From Lineus longissimus (Eukaryota; Nemertea; Pilidiophora; Heteronemertea; Lineidae): a stretch of 64,000 nt of DNA. The notes below the pieces were generated by a model that had not been told where the DNA came from, made no database searches, and saw nothing but the letters and a program-made list of their open reading frames with translations. How positions within the stretch are numbered: position 1 is the first letter of the stretch; each line of letters begins with the position of its first letter. Both the position numbers and the translations under genes were made by a program. The stretch lies in contig NC_088317.1 of assembly GCF_910592395.1 (NCBI RefSeq), positions 15,936,001 to 16,000,000 on the forward strand. The letters run 5' to 3'. Positions 30,820 through 43,169 of the stretch are shown here, piece by piece.

Positions 30820-32690
30820 GTACTGCTGCCTTTGAGTTGGATAACTCGCCAGCGAGATTGGTAAATTAATAGGGGGGCTATTGGCGATGTTTGTGGATCA
30901 TGCGTTCGATGATATTGGCAGGCTTTTCTTAGTGGGACTTGTGGTGGTTATTGCTGTCTCTAATCCGGCGTATAATGTCTTTGCCCAAACACTTTGTTGG
31001 TTCAGGTGCCAATTCCAGAAATATTCTGGCCGCTGGGCCGCCCATATCTCAAACACCTTGCTGAGTTGTCTTTCAATTGGATATAACACATCGCTGTGAT
31101 GGGTAATTGATATGGGCTATTGGCGATGATGCCGGATCAGGCGACCAATAATATCATTGGTGCGGGGCTATTCGTTGGGGGGAAAGCAAGGGATTCGAGG
31201 TGGTTACTGCTGTCTTCATACCGCATTCCGACTACAGATCAATGTTGATCGAGGTGCTTAGGCTATATCTCGCCGCCCGTATCACAAAGCACCATATGCC
31301 GAGCTGTCTTTTACTTGTCGCCGCGGTCCGATTGGTAAATTGATATGACCTTTCGGTAATTTAAGATATACTTGGTAAGCTATTCGTGGAAAAAGGTAAG
31401 GCACTTGAGATGGTAGCCTCTTTGTCTCGCTCGGCGTATATGCCTTAACCTAAACATCACTTTCAGCCATGCAATCTCTTACAGAGGGTTTGCTAGGGGA
31501 CGAGATGGACCAGTCGTCGTCGCCATCTTCAAATATCAGTCTGCGTCGATCGCCACAATGTACATGACGATTGCGACAAGGCGGCAGGAGTGAACTGGAA
31601 ACAACGTAAAAGTTCTCATAAAATAACTGTACAGTTCGATGTTTGTTCCATGTCTTCACCGTGTATATCATATGATGCAACTCCCTGATTTGATAAAGGA
31701 TGTTTGAAGCTGCTTTTAACGTTTAGATCGTCTTTCGAAAAAGTGATTTGAGGAAGAAAAAAAGAAGTAGTTTTGTGCACTAAAGACGTCATCATTGGCT
31801 GACGATATATTTGCTGAGATGCCCTTTAGTTCAAACACCGTGCCGAATTGTCTTTCAGTTGGATGACTTGCCGGGGAGATTGGTAAATTGATACAAGCCA
31901 TTGGCGATGTTGGCAGATCGTGTGATCAATATCGTCTTTCGGAAGGTTCTTGTGTGGCAAGAGATAATTGAACGTGTTGACTCGGGCTTGTCAGTGCTTG
32001 CTTTCGCAAAAAGTGACAGCAACCAAGGCCCGGCAGGCAAATCCGACCACAAACAGAAATCTTCTTTCTTTTGTGTTTTTTTAGATTGAATTCGGTAACT
32101 CTGTATATAATTCGGCTCAAGAACATGCTCCCATAATTTGTTTTGTCATGGCTCCCGTTGTCTAATGCTAGTGATAGCTCGCGGTGTCAGTATGTCTACA
32201 TGTCGCTAGCCTCCCGGTTCCTCATAGCATCGTGCCAACCTATCTTTTCCTGGATATTTCGCCGTCGAGGTTGCCAAATTGATATGGGCCATTTGCGATG
32301 TCGGTAGATGGTTACCATCAATATGAGGTTATGTTTGTGAACAAGAAAAAAATATGCTTGCCCCAGTGACTATTTTGTCTAAAGATTGCTATTTGATCAG
32401 ATGTCGGTGATACCAATAATTGGTTTCTCAAATCATACTCTAATAATGTGGTCTTTCATTTCAAAAATTCTCCGGCAATACTTGGTAAAATTGATATGGA
32501 CTATTTGCGATGTTGGTAGACCGAGCGATCAGTTTCGTTTTGCCGTTCTTGCGTAAAAAGCATTCGCCGACCTGGTTAGTTCTCTTGCAAGGGAAACTGC
32601 AGCCAAGGCGGAGAAAGCTGTAATTGATTCGGTTACTCAGACAAACTCTCAGTAACTAATCAACGAAAAGTCAATATCCTTCTTGGATGG
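30820..32690. repeat. degenerate tandem array, unit about 215-245 bp
   Basis: A phrase like GATTGGTAAATTGATATGGGC.ATT.GCGATGTTGGTAGA..G.GCGATCA recurs at about 30856, 31099, 31331, 31879, 32269 and 32483, usually preceded by GTCTTTCAGTTGGAT. The interval between the third and fourth units is about 320 bp longer because a dispersed repeat sits there. There is no coding signal. Confidence 0.65.
31500..31835 (+). repeat. dispersed repeat, copy 2, inserted in the array
   Basis: It matches 24700-25030 in the same orientation. It lies between units of the 30.8-32.7 kb array and accounts for the extra spacing there, so it is probably an insertion. Key shared words are TGATTTGATAAAG, TTTTAACGTTTAGATCG and GAAGTAGTTTTG.GC.C.AAGACGTCATCA. 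Confidence 0.6.
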
Positions 32691-33209
32691 CCAGCTTTTT
32701 TAATCTAATATCCGGTATATGTACAGCGGAGTATAAAAGTAATTAAAACTACTTATGACTTCGTGTATAGATCAAATACTGTACATGTGAAACGCCAAAT
32801 TTTCACGACAAACGCCAGCGTTACATGTAGCTAAAAAAGCCACCCTCACAAGCTTGAAATTGATAGATTTTCTTTCACTATAAGGTGTCGTATACCAATT
32901 TTCATCATCTCGTCACCGGCATCAAAAAACGTCATCTAATGCATGTAAAGGAACTGTCAAATTTGATTATTGTAAGATATTTATTGCTAATCTGTTATGA
33001 CAGATTTTAGCTTATGCTTTTAGTGTGGCTGAACATTTTTTTAAATTTGACTTGTCATCAGTGTACAGACAGCCAGTCCCCATAAATTCTGTTCAGAGAA
33101 CGTCATACATGCCATACTAATCCATGCAAAACTTTGTGAAATATCATTTTTTTCTAGGCAACACTAATTTGTGTAAACCGGGGTGAAGATAAGCTCGCGT
33201 CCGACTACG

Positions 33210-33246
33210 GATGTAGAGCTCTACATCTGAGACTCTAGCGGTCTCA
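33210..33246. repeat. two adjacent short palindromes
   Basis: GATGTAGAGCTCTACATC at 33210-33227 is a perfect 18-bp palindrome. It is followed directly by TGAGAC...GTCTCA. It could be a small hairpin pair or a TIR end; no partner was identified. Confidence 0.5.
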
Positions 33247-33249
33247 GGT

Positions 33250-35650
33250 GAGTGAAACTAGAGTATTTTTATTACTCGACCGTGCTGTTGGTCCGACAAG
33301 TTCAGTTTCCTCAAATAGATCGAGGTAATAAATCAGTCGATCGAGATATTTCAAGAAAATTCATGTCAAAAAAAGTAAATCGTGTGATGTCAGTTCCCAG
33401 TCGCCGTACCAGAGCAATGAAGAAACGTGTGCAAAAATATGACTAATGGCAGTTGCCTTCGCTTCCGTAGTTGGCTGATTGGCTGATTGGCGCTGAAAAC
33501 GCGTGATTCCATTTACTTTTTACCACCATTACTATAGGAAATCAACAACGTCTAATTTTGGCGTGGTTGTTGTGATGAAAACGGGGTTTCAAGGACTCTT
33601 TTGTAATGGGGTTTTCAGAGAGTGCTGATGTGTGCATTATTGCTGATGCCTACGCCAAATTTGTGAAGGGAGAAATTATCCTTAGTTTACGAATAGGTGA
33701 AAAGTTCATGTCCAGTTTTTTTATTGGTTTATCAAACTTCTTAAGTTGGTACGTGTTGTTTCCTAATTAAATTTCGCGAATGACGCCTCTTTCACACAAA
33801 TGTTTCATTTCGACAGGAAGGGCAAACTCCGTCTCCCGTGACTAAATTCGATCAGGAATTACTCAGAGAAGTTGCCGAAATCGGGATCATGCTGATCGAA
33901 ATAATTAGCGACTGGATAAGGATGCAAAAGCTTTTGCCCGTAAGGCCGCCGTACACTATAGCTAGGGATGGGGAGGGGGGGGGGCATGGAGGGAAAAATG
34001 CCCCCAAAGGCTCACGAAAATTTCGTATGCCGAGCAGATTTCGGCCGAATTTCAGACTGGCGGCGGACAAAAGAGGTGTTCGCAACATCAGCAAAATGCG
34101 AGCTCTTGGCCTGCCGCTCGCTCCTCTTCTTGTAAGGAAACCAACACAAAACAGAAAACCACATACGCTGATTCCGTCTGTCAGTTTAATCCACTCCGTC
34201 CTAAACATTTCCGATAAGTCATATCAACTGGCTTACTGGTACATTGAAGAGAACACAGTGACAGCTTTTAATGGAAACAACATCAGTTTAATCTTAATTC
34301 ACTATCAATTTGTTTCTATCAAATGGAATTAAATTTGAATCAGGAGTCGGGGAATCAGATTCAATAACCGGCTTGAGGCAGTCAAAAAGCCTTCTTTCAG
34401 CAAATTAAGATGCAATTTTGATTTGAACCACGCACCTGGCGCTATATATGCTTCAGAGAAACATCAAATTTGATCGTGGAAAGCTTTAAGAGCTCTATCA
34501 TCAGCTTTGTAGGTAGAGGATTCAGCTTTGTGGCTTTCAATCAATCAATGGCGTCGAAAAATCTTCCTTGCTACATTTTGTGACGTTCACAAAATGTATT
34601 TTTCCTGCAACCTAGAGATTCGTCGAGATGCTGTTTAAAAAACCGATACTGACGTAAAACATATTCACAGATTCACAGTTATATAAATCTAGATATAGAC
34701 ATGATGTCACAGTGCGTAGCCATACTATAGGCCTATTCAGTAAAGTCTCAACTCATGTTAAGACAGACTGACGTAAAACGCCGCAGAAAAGTAGCTTCCT
34801 CTTTTGATAAGTAGGCGGATAATTCTGTTCTACAATAACATCGAATAGTATTCTTTCATTACAAAATTGGTCAGATTTCTTGTATAACGAGCCTTTTCCA
34901 ATCTAGTTGCAAATGTCAACAATTTTTATGATATTGGCAATAAGCATAAATAATCAAGAGACAGCAGATATGTGCCAGAATCACGAGCGCGCGAACGTTG
35001 TACAGTTTCCGCGTTGCCGGCATTGCCAGCTCGAAGCTTTTTCAACCATTCTGACAGAAGCATCAGACCCTACCAAAGATACTCCCGGCGATGGCAGCGT
35101 TTTCTCGAGCTTACCCATTTAATCAACGATAAATCAGTTGATTAGGTCACAGCAGCTCTTGAGCTCCCATAGCGGCCAGAGCTTGACATGTGTTCCTTCC
35201 TCTTAACGGCCTAAAGAGAACGATCTCGACAAGAGCAGAGACAAATCATGGCGACCTCTCCTATTCCCGGTTGAATGGCTTGGCAAATACATTTAGTTCA
35301 CAACGAGATTGGTTCGGCTGATAGCAGAGCTGATATTCCTGGTTAGCAGTTGTAAGCGGATATTTGAGATCAGGCAGAGTTTAATACGTGTGCGTAATAA
35401 CACAGAAGATCAATGATAATGGATCCGGGTAATTTGTTGGTACCTCATTTCCCTTTACAATGCGATTTCGGTCTTTTAGCCCATGTAGGCATGGGCGTGC
35501 TGATGTTATCTGGTTAATACTAGTTGTGAGCAAATATTTTGAGGAAAATTAAGATTCATGTTAGAAATTAGAGACATGTCAGTCCACAGGTCGTAGGGAT
35601 GGGCAGCCAATTAACAAGTTTCAGCTTTCTACCATGAGAAGAGTTTCAAA
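33250..35650. other. non-coding region, no gene seen
   Basis: The longest open frame (33838-34332) includes a G-rich run and shows no family motif. The words around 34040 (TTTCAGACTGGCGGCGGAC) recur in diverged form near 46890 (TTTTCAGACTGACGGAGGAC), which points to an old dispersed repeat rather than a gene. Confidence 0.35.
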
Positions 35651-35653
35651 AAT

Positions 35654-35898
35654 GGCCGGGTCTATTTGGCAAGCCGCTCGCCGAACAGGCATCTTTTTTG
35701 TCCTGTTTGGAGAGCCGCTTGCCAAACAGCACTAAAAAGCCACCCTGTTCGGCCAGCCGGGCTTGCCAAACAGGTAAAAAATCTACCCTGTTTGGCGAGC
35801 AGGAGACTTTACTTTAATATTAATGAGTTCGGCTCTCCATTCAGGACAAGAAAAAGTCGCTGTTTGGTAAGTCGGGCTTGCCAAATAGTCACTTCCTT
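35654..35898 (+). repeat. multi-hairpin repeat, copy 1 (about 245 bp)
   Basis: The ends GTCTATTTGGCAAGCCG and CGGGCTTGCCAAATAGTC are inverted. Between them the word TTTGGCAAGC or its complement GCTTGCCAAA recurs several times, together with CCTGTTTGG and CTGTTCGGC, so many alternative hairpins are possible. The same unit in reverse orientation is at 54414-54661. Open frames over both copies encode similar peptides only because the DNA is repeated. Confidence 0.8.
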
Positions 35899-36421
35899 AA
35901 AAAAATATCATTTTTAGCTTTGATACATTTTCCATAATGACAGACATAATGATACTGTAGCAATTGTATTAAGTGGCCGCCGCGCGAAACCAGAAAATGC
36001 ATAGATGGTCGCGGCAACAATGGGTTTTGTCGCGGTGGGTTGTCGGTGTCATTCAGGTACATATAATTACACTCACCCTGTAATGATGTTGATGACCAGA
36101 CGTCTGGGCAGTGGCTTGATGAAAGAGTTCATGCCTGAGCATGCATAAATACAAATCCAAGCCTTTCCTGATTTTGCGTAGCGGCCTTAATGCAATTTCA
36201 ACAGTAATCTACAGATATCAAGTAGACGTGGTGACAGGAATATAAATCAGTGGTCTTCTCTTTCAGTCAATTCGGAGTTATCGTCGACTTAAGGGGGACT
36301 ATAAGCTGGGACTTGGAGGTCGAATGGTTGTCATCATAACAAATAGTAAAAATATTCAAGCGAGTTTTGTTCATTAATTTCCACAGCTAAGGGACTAGAT
36401 CGTGTTTGATTCGGGAATAGA

Positions 36422-36553
36422 TATTGAGTGATATGAATAAGACCAGCAAATGCTTTTATCTAAAACTCCATGTACATTTACACTAGGCCTTTCTGTACAC
36501 AATTAATATTGAAGTAAAAGCATTTGCTAGTCTTTATTCATATCACCCAATGT
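36422..36553. repeat. foldback of about 38-bp arms
   Basis: The left arm ATTGAGTGATATGAATAAGA...AGCAAATGCTTTTA (36422-36460) pairs with TAAAAGCATTTGCTAG...TTCATATCACCCAAT (36515-36553), with a few mismatches and a loop of about 55 bp. It is probably a degenerate MITE. Confidence 0.7.
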
Positions 36554-36710
36554 CCTTATAGCTATTGTCCTCGTATAAGCACGAATAGTTTGGATGTACA
36601 ACGTACAGTGAGACAGAAGAGACCCCCACCGATAACTTCGAGACCTTCATCTGACCTGCCTGGCACATGTAATGTTATTTCTTTAAAGGTAACTGAAGGT
36701 GGATATATTT

Positions 36711-36898
36711 GTGACCCATCACAGCAAAACCAGGTGCATGTCGCACAGAAGATGAGCCTTAATGACACCAGGAGATAATGGAAGAAATTGATGTGCTCAT
36801 ATTTCACAAAAAGCATACAATAGAGAAATGAATGAACAGTCCGTCTCAACCTGCCAAGGTCAGAGCGACATGCGCCTGGTTTTGCTGTGACGGGTCAC
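36711..36898. mobile_element. 188-bp MITE with GTGACCCRTCACAGCAAAAC ends and ATTT duplication
   Basis: GTGACCCATCACAGCAAAAC and the complement of the right end, GTGACCCGTCACAGCAAAAC, continue as inverted repeats for about 35 bp (CAGG.GCATGTCGC). ATTT occurs at 36707-36710 and 36899-36902, fitting a 4-bp target duplication. It has no coding capacity. Confidence 0.8.
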
Positions 36899-36902
36899 AT
36901 TT

Positions 36903-38155
36903 TACACTGTTGTTGATGTGAGTATGCAAATTGTCAAACTAAGTGCAGATACTGAGCAATACTCACTTGAACAGTCGTTGTTTGCCGTTTTTATTCAGGT
37001 TGCTATTACCCTGAACGCAAAAATAAAATATCATGATTGATTGTTCTGTTGGGTTGTAAGACGGAAAAGTTGGGGGTAAATATAGACTTAGCAATCTAAA
37101 GTGCGATTTTTAATGCATTCTCAAGAGTCCCATTGATCAGAACTTGGAAAAAAGGCGTACCGATCAAACATCCAATTGCTTTTCGATTTGTCACGTGTCA
37201 AAACAAATGATTAGTCACGTGTCGAAACAAGACAATTGAAGGCACCAGAAGGATTGATTGATCGTTTTGGAATACGATATGAAATGGAAGGAAGATTGAT
37301 ATCTTTTTCGGGATCAGTTTTCATCGCACTCGAGTGATATTTTGTAAATAATGAGGAATTATTGTGACATCTGATTAAGAACATGATTTTTTGTTGGGTG
37401 ATCAAGTAAAATGTCCGTGTTTGGATTCTCAGATGGCACGTCCTATAGAATGTTAAAATGTATAGAACATTCGGCGCGACATTTGAGGTAGAGGTTCATT
37501 TCTGATAAGAATGCTTTCTCGTTCGACTCGTCCGCCAAGGCCGATATTCCCTTCGGTATAAAATATGCTTGTTTCGCCAAAGTTTCGATCCGTAGTGGGT
37601 TGCATTTGAGACGGAACCACTGCGCGGGCTGCGACTACATTGCTTACAGCACATTGATTGTAGGTCTCGAAACTCATTTTGAGATTCGTACGCTCATGTT
37701 TCAATCCATAATCTTGTCGTCTGCGTCTTGTTCTTTCAGGCTTCAGGCGAGAACAGTATCGAAAGTCAGCCGGGTTGCTTCAGATGCTGGTATGATGTGT
37801 CCAGATGAAGACCAAATGTGAACATCGTCATCGCGGCGGCCTTGGCTGGCTGTTTCAGGGCTGGTCACCCCCACGAACTCAGGAAAGGGGTGAATTCGGG
37901 TTGGACACGGGCAGGAGCAGCGTGAGAGGGCCATGTGCAGGCGCGTGGACTTTGTCCGCCGGTGTCAGTGCGGGTTTTTGGAGAAAATGGAGAGGATTAC
38001 TGAATCGTTTATCCTGCGCAGGCGTAGGGGACTTAGATGCGTCAGATTGGAGTCCAAGGTGTGGTCAAGGACTTGATACTTCGTTTCGAAGTGATAGGAA
38101 TTCAAGATACGTTCATACAAAGCGCATTTATTTCTCTGGAATCATTATCTATTAC
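36903..38155. other. non-coding region upstream of the receptor-like exon
   Basis: It probably holds the promoter or 5' UTR of the following gene. The open frame continues upstream of 38156 without a stop to 37805, but that part is compositionally odd (G-, R- and W-rich) and precedes a normal signal peptide, so it was not accepted as protein. Confidence 0.35.
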
Positions 38156-38771
38156 ATGAGATTATTATTCTTGATCTTTCTTTTGGCGGGATCCTGTCGG
38201 GTATCCTTGGCGAAGTCGCTGTTCAACGCCGCCATCTTTGCTCCGGAAGACTGCGGTGGCGGCCTCTATCGAGATTACAAGCAAACTATGGATTACTCAC
38301 TCTCGGAGGCAAATAAAATATACCCTGATATCTCCTTGGATTATGTGATGTACATTTCCTGTGATATAACGTCAACAGTTGACAAGATGTCAGCAAGTTT
38401 TAGCAATAAATCTTTAACAGCTATTTTAGAGTACAGAAACTACTTCATTTGTCGAACATACAATAAATTCCCAAACAAAATCGTGCCCATGATATCCTCA
38501 AGTTGCTCAAATGGAAATGGCTTCGCAAGTACATCGCCATCGGATACAAGCAATGCAAATGCATTGATGTCTGTTCTTAAGTATTTCGAATGGGGACATT
38601 TGCTGATCTTGACTGAAAATAAGGAACCTATGATAGGTTTGTGCAGGGAGACATTCATTCGTTTGGCAGAGGTGGGGTTCAGTATTGTAATCAAGGAATT
38701 GGATACGAATGCGATTCGGGATAAAAAGAATATGGAGACGATGTTGGATGGAATGAACCGAGGAATAAAAG
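38156..38771 (+). CDS. N-terminal exon of an ANF-receptor-like (natriuretic peptide / guanylyl cyclase receptor type) protein
   Basis: MRLLFLIFLLAGSCRVSLA is a clear signal peptide. It is followed by the first half of a type I periplasmic-binding-like (ANF_receptor) domain: AIFAPEDCGGGLYRDY, a helix with YSLSEANKIYPD, ISCD, PMISSSCSNGNG, and NALMSVLKYFEWGHLLILTE, then LCRETFIRLAEVGFSIVIKE. The F-x-W-x3-hhhh-x-E pattern is typical of these receptors. The exon ends AAAAG/GTAGGA in phase 1 after 205 codons. Without splicing it stops at 38834-38836. The second lobe, membrane segment and any kinase-like or cyclase domain are not found downstream in the window. It may be a gene with very long introns, a decoy-like receptor, or an orphan exon. 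Confidence 0.65.
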
Positions 38772-41700
38772 GTAGGAAAGTTTACACATTTTTTTGCGGC
38801 ACCCTGCCTGAGGATCCATTTGGCGATTGCTGGTAGCACTTATCCCAGTGAATTGCAATGAATGACTGATTTATGGAAGAAAATTTCGTTCATTCCTAAT
38901 CCTTGCTTCTAAGCCATCGATCATAAGCCTTTCGCCATGCAAGTGTCACCGCTACCAGTACCGAACATAACATTTCGCCATGTAAGTGGCACCAGATTAC
39001 TGTAAACCTGAAAAAGATCGCGCCTATTCATTTTTGCAATTCGCGAAAATTTCCAAAAAGGTTGACCTTTCACGATATGGTTTAGGTCGACTTCGAAATT
39101 TCTTCTTGTGTTTCCTGATCTTTCCTACCAAAAATATTTTTTGGACTTTTGTTATCGCGAACCGATCCTATTCGCGAAATTACATGTAGCAAAACTAAAA
39201 CGCCCTCGAAAATTTGGCTGTTTATAGTTATAGTTATAGCAGGGCGTGCATCGTGTTGTTTACATTAGAACTGACTTGAAACAGCCGATTGGGCGTTCAC
39301 ATGTGAAAACATTGGCTGATATATGGAAGTTTTTAATGAAGTCACGGTCTTGGGACCTCGTAACTCACTGCGAATTAGAAATAACCTTGATTGAATTTCG
39401 TTTGATTAAAACTTTAATCCTATCGAGACTGATTTAATTTTGATTTAATCACGGTGCAGTGCATTTTTACCATGATTTGTGGAGTCATATTATTTGAACG
39501 TGTTTGGAATGAGAAATTTTATTCGTGGGTGGCAAGAATTGATAAAAACAACATCTAATAAATTCAGGTTGAAATGTTTATTTAGAATTTGTCTTTTTCT
39601 GAAAGATGGGTCGGCTTACATCATAGCCTAATACCATCACGCCCTACGGGTGGCGCTGATCGGCCAATGCCGGGGTAATGTAATGCGTGAGTTGGCATGT
39701 GGCGGACTACTTCATCAAGGTTCTTGTACGGAAGTATCACCGAAACCATTTTTTACTGCGCACTACTTCTTAAACCGATGGTGTCACTTGCGTCATGGTT
39801 TGTCCCTATATAATGGCATCGCGTTGCCGTTGACGTAAGACTGTCAACACATTCAAGGAAACATCCAATAATAATCATGCAATTATTGCAAAGCGTGTGT
39901 ACAGAAGTGTTAAAGACTCAAGGCGATGATATTCTTATGTCTTCACATACATGGTAAATAAATGTACGCCCACCTTTGCTGTGTTATACTGAGCGAAGCA
40001 CTCAACCAAAAATATCGCATCTGGCAGGCCCTGCACTATGAAAACACTGACGTGTGATTGGTTGTCATTATGACAACGTCATAGAATAATTCCCCGATTG
40101 GTGTTGCATGGCAATGGAAGAGGCAACGCACGAACTCACATAACCATGTTATTTCCTAATGAAATTAATTCTGTAAGAGAGCAGGCTGCTGACTTGGTAC
40201 CCTGGGGAATTTATCCGCAAGAATCGGCTTAAATCAAGACTATTGGACGGAAATGTCACCGGAACTACTGTTTTTACAGAATTACATAATGTTTAATATG
40301 CTGAAGAACGATGATAAAGATGCTATTTAAATGTCATATCGTGTACTCTTACTGCTGTCACCGCTAGCGACGCCGGCTGAACTACCATCAAGTGTAAATC
40401 CAAGCACGGGACTGTCACTGTTAATGTTATTTGCATGTTACTTTAATGTTGACGATACCTAATTAGTGTTACACATGTCCCCGCAAGCACTACACGCTTG
40501 AAACTTCTGCTAATTCATAAGTCAATACGTCGACATTTAACAAGCCTATACATAAAGCGTCAGACGTGACAGCTGCCGGCGTCAAAGAGTTTTAATTGAT
40601 GCTGTTTATAGTACAAATCAACATCTATGATGTTTTGGAAAATTGCCGGGAAGAGAGGCTTTGCCTTATTTATCTGATAAAGGTACCTCCCACTCCCGTA
40701 TTGGGATAAGCCCATGATGCATTTTCGATTTAAAACGTGTAGTCGTGGATAGGAAAAATACGCCGGATGGAGTTTGGGTATGAGCGTTTGACATGTTTCT
40801 TTCCTGCATGGACTGAGGTATAAAAATAAATCAAAATAGCGCACATCTGCCATTACCGGCATCACGGCAGTACGCCTGCTTCTCTTCCTTTTACTGTGAC
40901 ATTTTTCTATTCTCTATTTTTATTTTACTCTTGGATATACAACAAACGAGGTATGGTAAAAACTATGTCATTACCAACCGGGAAAATGTATTTAGAGGCA
41001 TTATCTCTACGATACTGTATTCCGCAAATCTCGCTACTGTCTATACTTTCCGAGTTCGCAAAAGAATCATCTCAAAAGCAATGAATTTCACGATTTTTAG
41101 TTTGGCTGATTGCGACATTTCTTTGCGCTTTCCAGTCAAAAAATAAATTTTCGCAATTTTTATTTTGGCGAAACTTTGCCATTCGAAAATCCACGAAAGT
41201 TGAACGCCAGCGTAAAGTTAAAGGTTTACAATACGGAGGACATCCATGCACATGATGAAAAATACTCCGTTAATGACATTTAGCTTGGCGACTACCGCAT
41301 TTACACCTGCTCAAGACATTTATGGAGGACTCTTCATGATGACGCTTACGTGTACGTCAGAAGAGTTGCATTATGATAAATCTGCTCACAGAACGGCGCA
41401 ACATTCATTCTTTAATATTGTATAGACCGGGTTTTAAAAAGCCTTTGCATCATCGGGAAAAGCCATAAAACACGTTTTATGGATACCGTACGCTGTAAGG
41501 TGAATACATGTACTTTGATATGAATCTTCAACTCTTGCTTGTCATGGATTTGAGGAAAAAAACCCAATTCAATTCTCCTGAAAAAGTATCCCGCTATGTT
41601 GTAGGAAAGAGTTTTCTCGTTTTAGTTAGTACTATCAAGAGTCTTTCGAATAATTCCGATTTCAATACAGACTGGGCGCAAGTGCGCTCCGTGCAGCGAT

Positions 41701-42595
41701 CATCGATGTGCGAATCGACGCATTAGCGAAGATACGGCATCTTGATGTCGATCCCCTTTACCCAGGCACTACGACGGAACTGGCGTCGTGTTATCCGAGT
41801 AAGGTCCGACATTGGGTGAACTCAGGCGATGGGAAACGTTACCCGAACGCATTTCTACTATTAAAGGACGGAAACAAATTAAAACTGGAAAAACGACAGA
41901 CATTTTCGGAACAATGGTCACCACGAAACAGGTGAAGAACAAACTGAGTGTCGGGAAGCACTCACTTTAACATGTTTAACGCGGCATATCGACGCTGCGT
42001 TTTCGATTTCCTTCCGAATGCTCGCCAGTAATTATCATTCCGTCAGTTAATTGGGAACGACGGCGAAGGCCAATACGCCATGATGGGAATGTGATGAGGG
42101 TGATCAAAGCATGGTTGTTATCGTCTGCCAATGCGTGGCCATGGCAAGGTGTAATGATTGAGAGTCCAAGGCTGCGTATCAAGGCTGTTTCCTTGCGGAC
42201 TTGTGGACCAGTGGTGTTAGTTCCCATTCTCCACATACCATGTTTCCCAATACAACCATGCACTCTGCGAATTCTTATTAGAGAAATTGGACGAAATGTT
42301 GTAGTTCCCAAAATAAAATCGTAAAAATGTCATATCTTTTTAGAAATTTTCTCGAATTGCAATCAATAATTCGGTGCAAGAAGTTCTAGTGGTTTCATCC
42401 GCGATTAAATAAATCAAGAATCATGCTCGTAGCCTGCAGCAATTCGTGTTCCCTTATCCATTAACAACCCAACGTATGTTTGAAATACGCAATGAATTGC
42501 TTGTAAATTGGGAATAAGATTGGAGCGCGAATGTCACCATTTCCATTAATCTATCAATATAGCCAGCTGCGTGTAGAAAATTGCTTAGACGAAGT
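38772..42595. other. non-coding region, no gene seen
   Basis: If the receptor-like gene is intact, this is part of its first intron. I searched the open frames for a second ANF lobe, a protein-kinase-like domain and cyclase motifs and saw none. The frames at 41508-41935 and 42091-42324 are unconvincing. Confidence 0.35.
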
Positions 42596-42599
42596 TGTA

Positions 42600-43165
42600 A
42601 ATTGAACCGGGAGAGGCGCAATTAAAACTTCGTTGCAATCGTTATGTTGAGACAGATGTTGCGAATGTGATTCCGAATCGTTTCTTTTTTCTTGTATGAT
42701 TCGGAGTGCTAACCTTGTTTCTTTAACGCCTTTTGAATGACATTCTAAAACAATGGGTCGTGTAAATTGAAGCGAAGAAGGCTGAAATTGAATTGATGAA
42801 AGATATTTTTAATCTTCCAATTCGTTGCAATAAATACACTGGCAGATGCTCCTAATGGGATCCTTTCACAACTTGAATGTTCGACACGATGATTTTTTGT
42901 ATGATTAGGGGAGCTTATGCAAAAATCATGAACGCTTTTCGTATCAGATAACGTTTTTTCTTCAAAACAAATGTGTCTTCGTATATTGAAACGTGAAAAA
43001 AACTCAATTTTAATCTTCGTTGCAATAGTTACCCGCAGACAGATGCTTCTCTATTAGACTCATATTGTTCACAACTTGAAATTTCGACACGAAGATTTTT
43101 TGTATGATCAGGAGAGCTAACGCTAAAATCATGAACGCCTTTCGGATAACGTTTTTTTAGTCAAA
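42600..43165 (+). repeat. three diverged tandem units of about 195 bp
   Basis: Units begin near 42625, 42815 and 43010 with CGTTGCAAT, continue with ACAGATG, CACAACTTGAA..TTCGACACGA.GATTTTTTGTATGAT..GG.GAGCT, and end with ATGAACGC.TTTCG and AACGTTTTTT. Units two and three are the most alike. The first unit has TTCTTGTATGATTCGGAGTGCTAAC at the matching place. Confidence 0.65.
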
Positions 43166-43169
43166 GATC

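Noticed and set aside
33838-34332. 164-codon plus-strand frame
   Set aside because: It includes a poly-Gly run from a G tract and has no family signature; part of it recurs as a dispersed repeat near 46890.
37805-38155. N-terminal extension of the receptor-like open frame
   Set aside because: The signal peptide at 38156 is a natural start; the upstream part is rich in Gly, Arg and Trp and would bury the signal peptide inside the protein.
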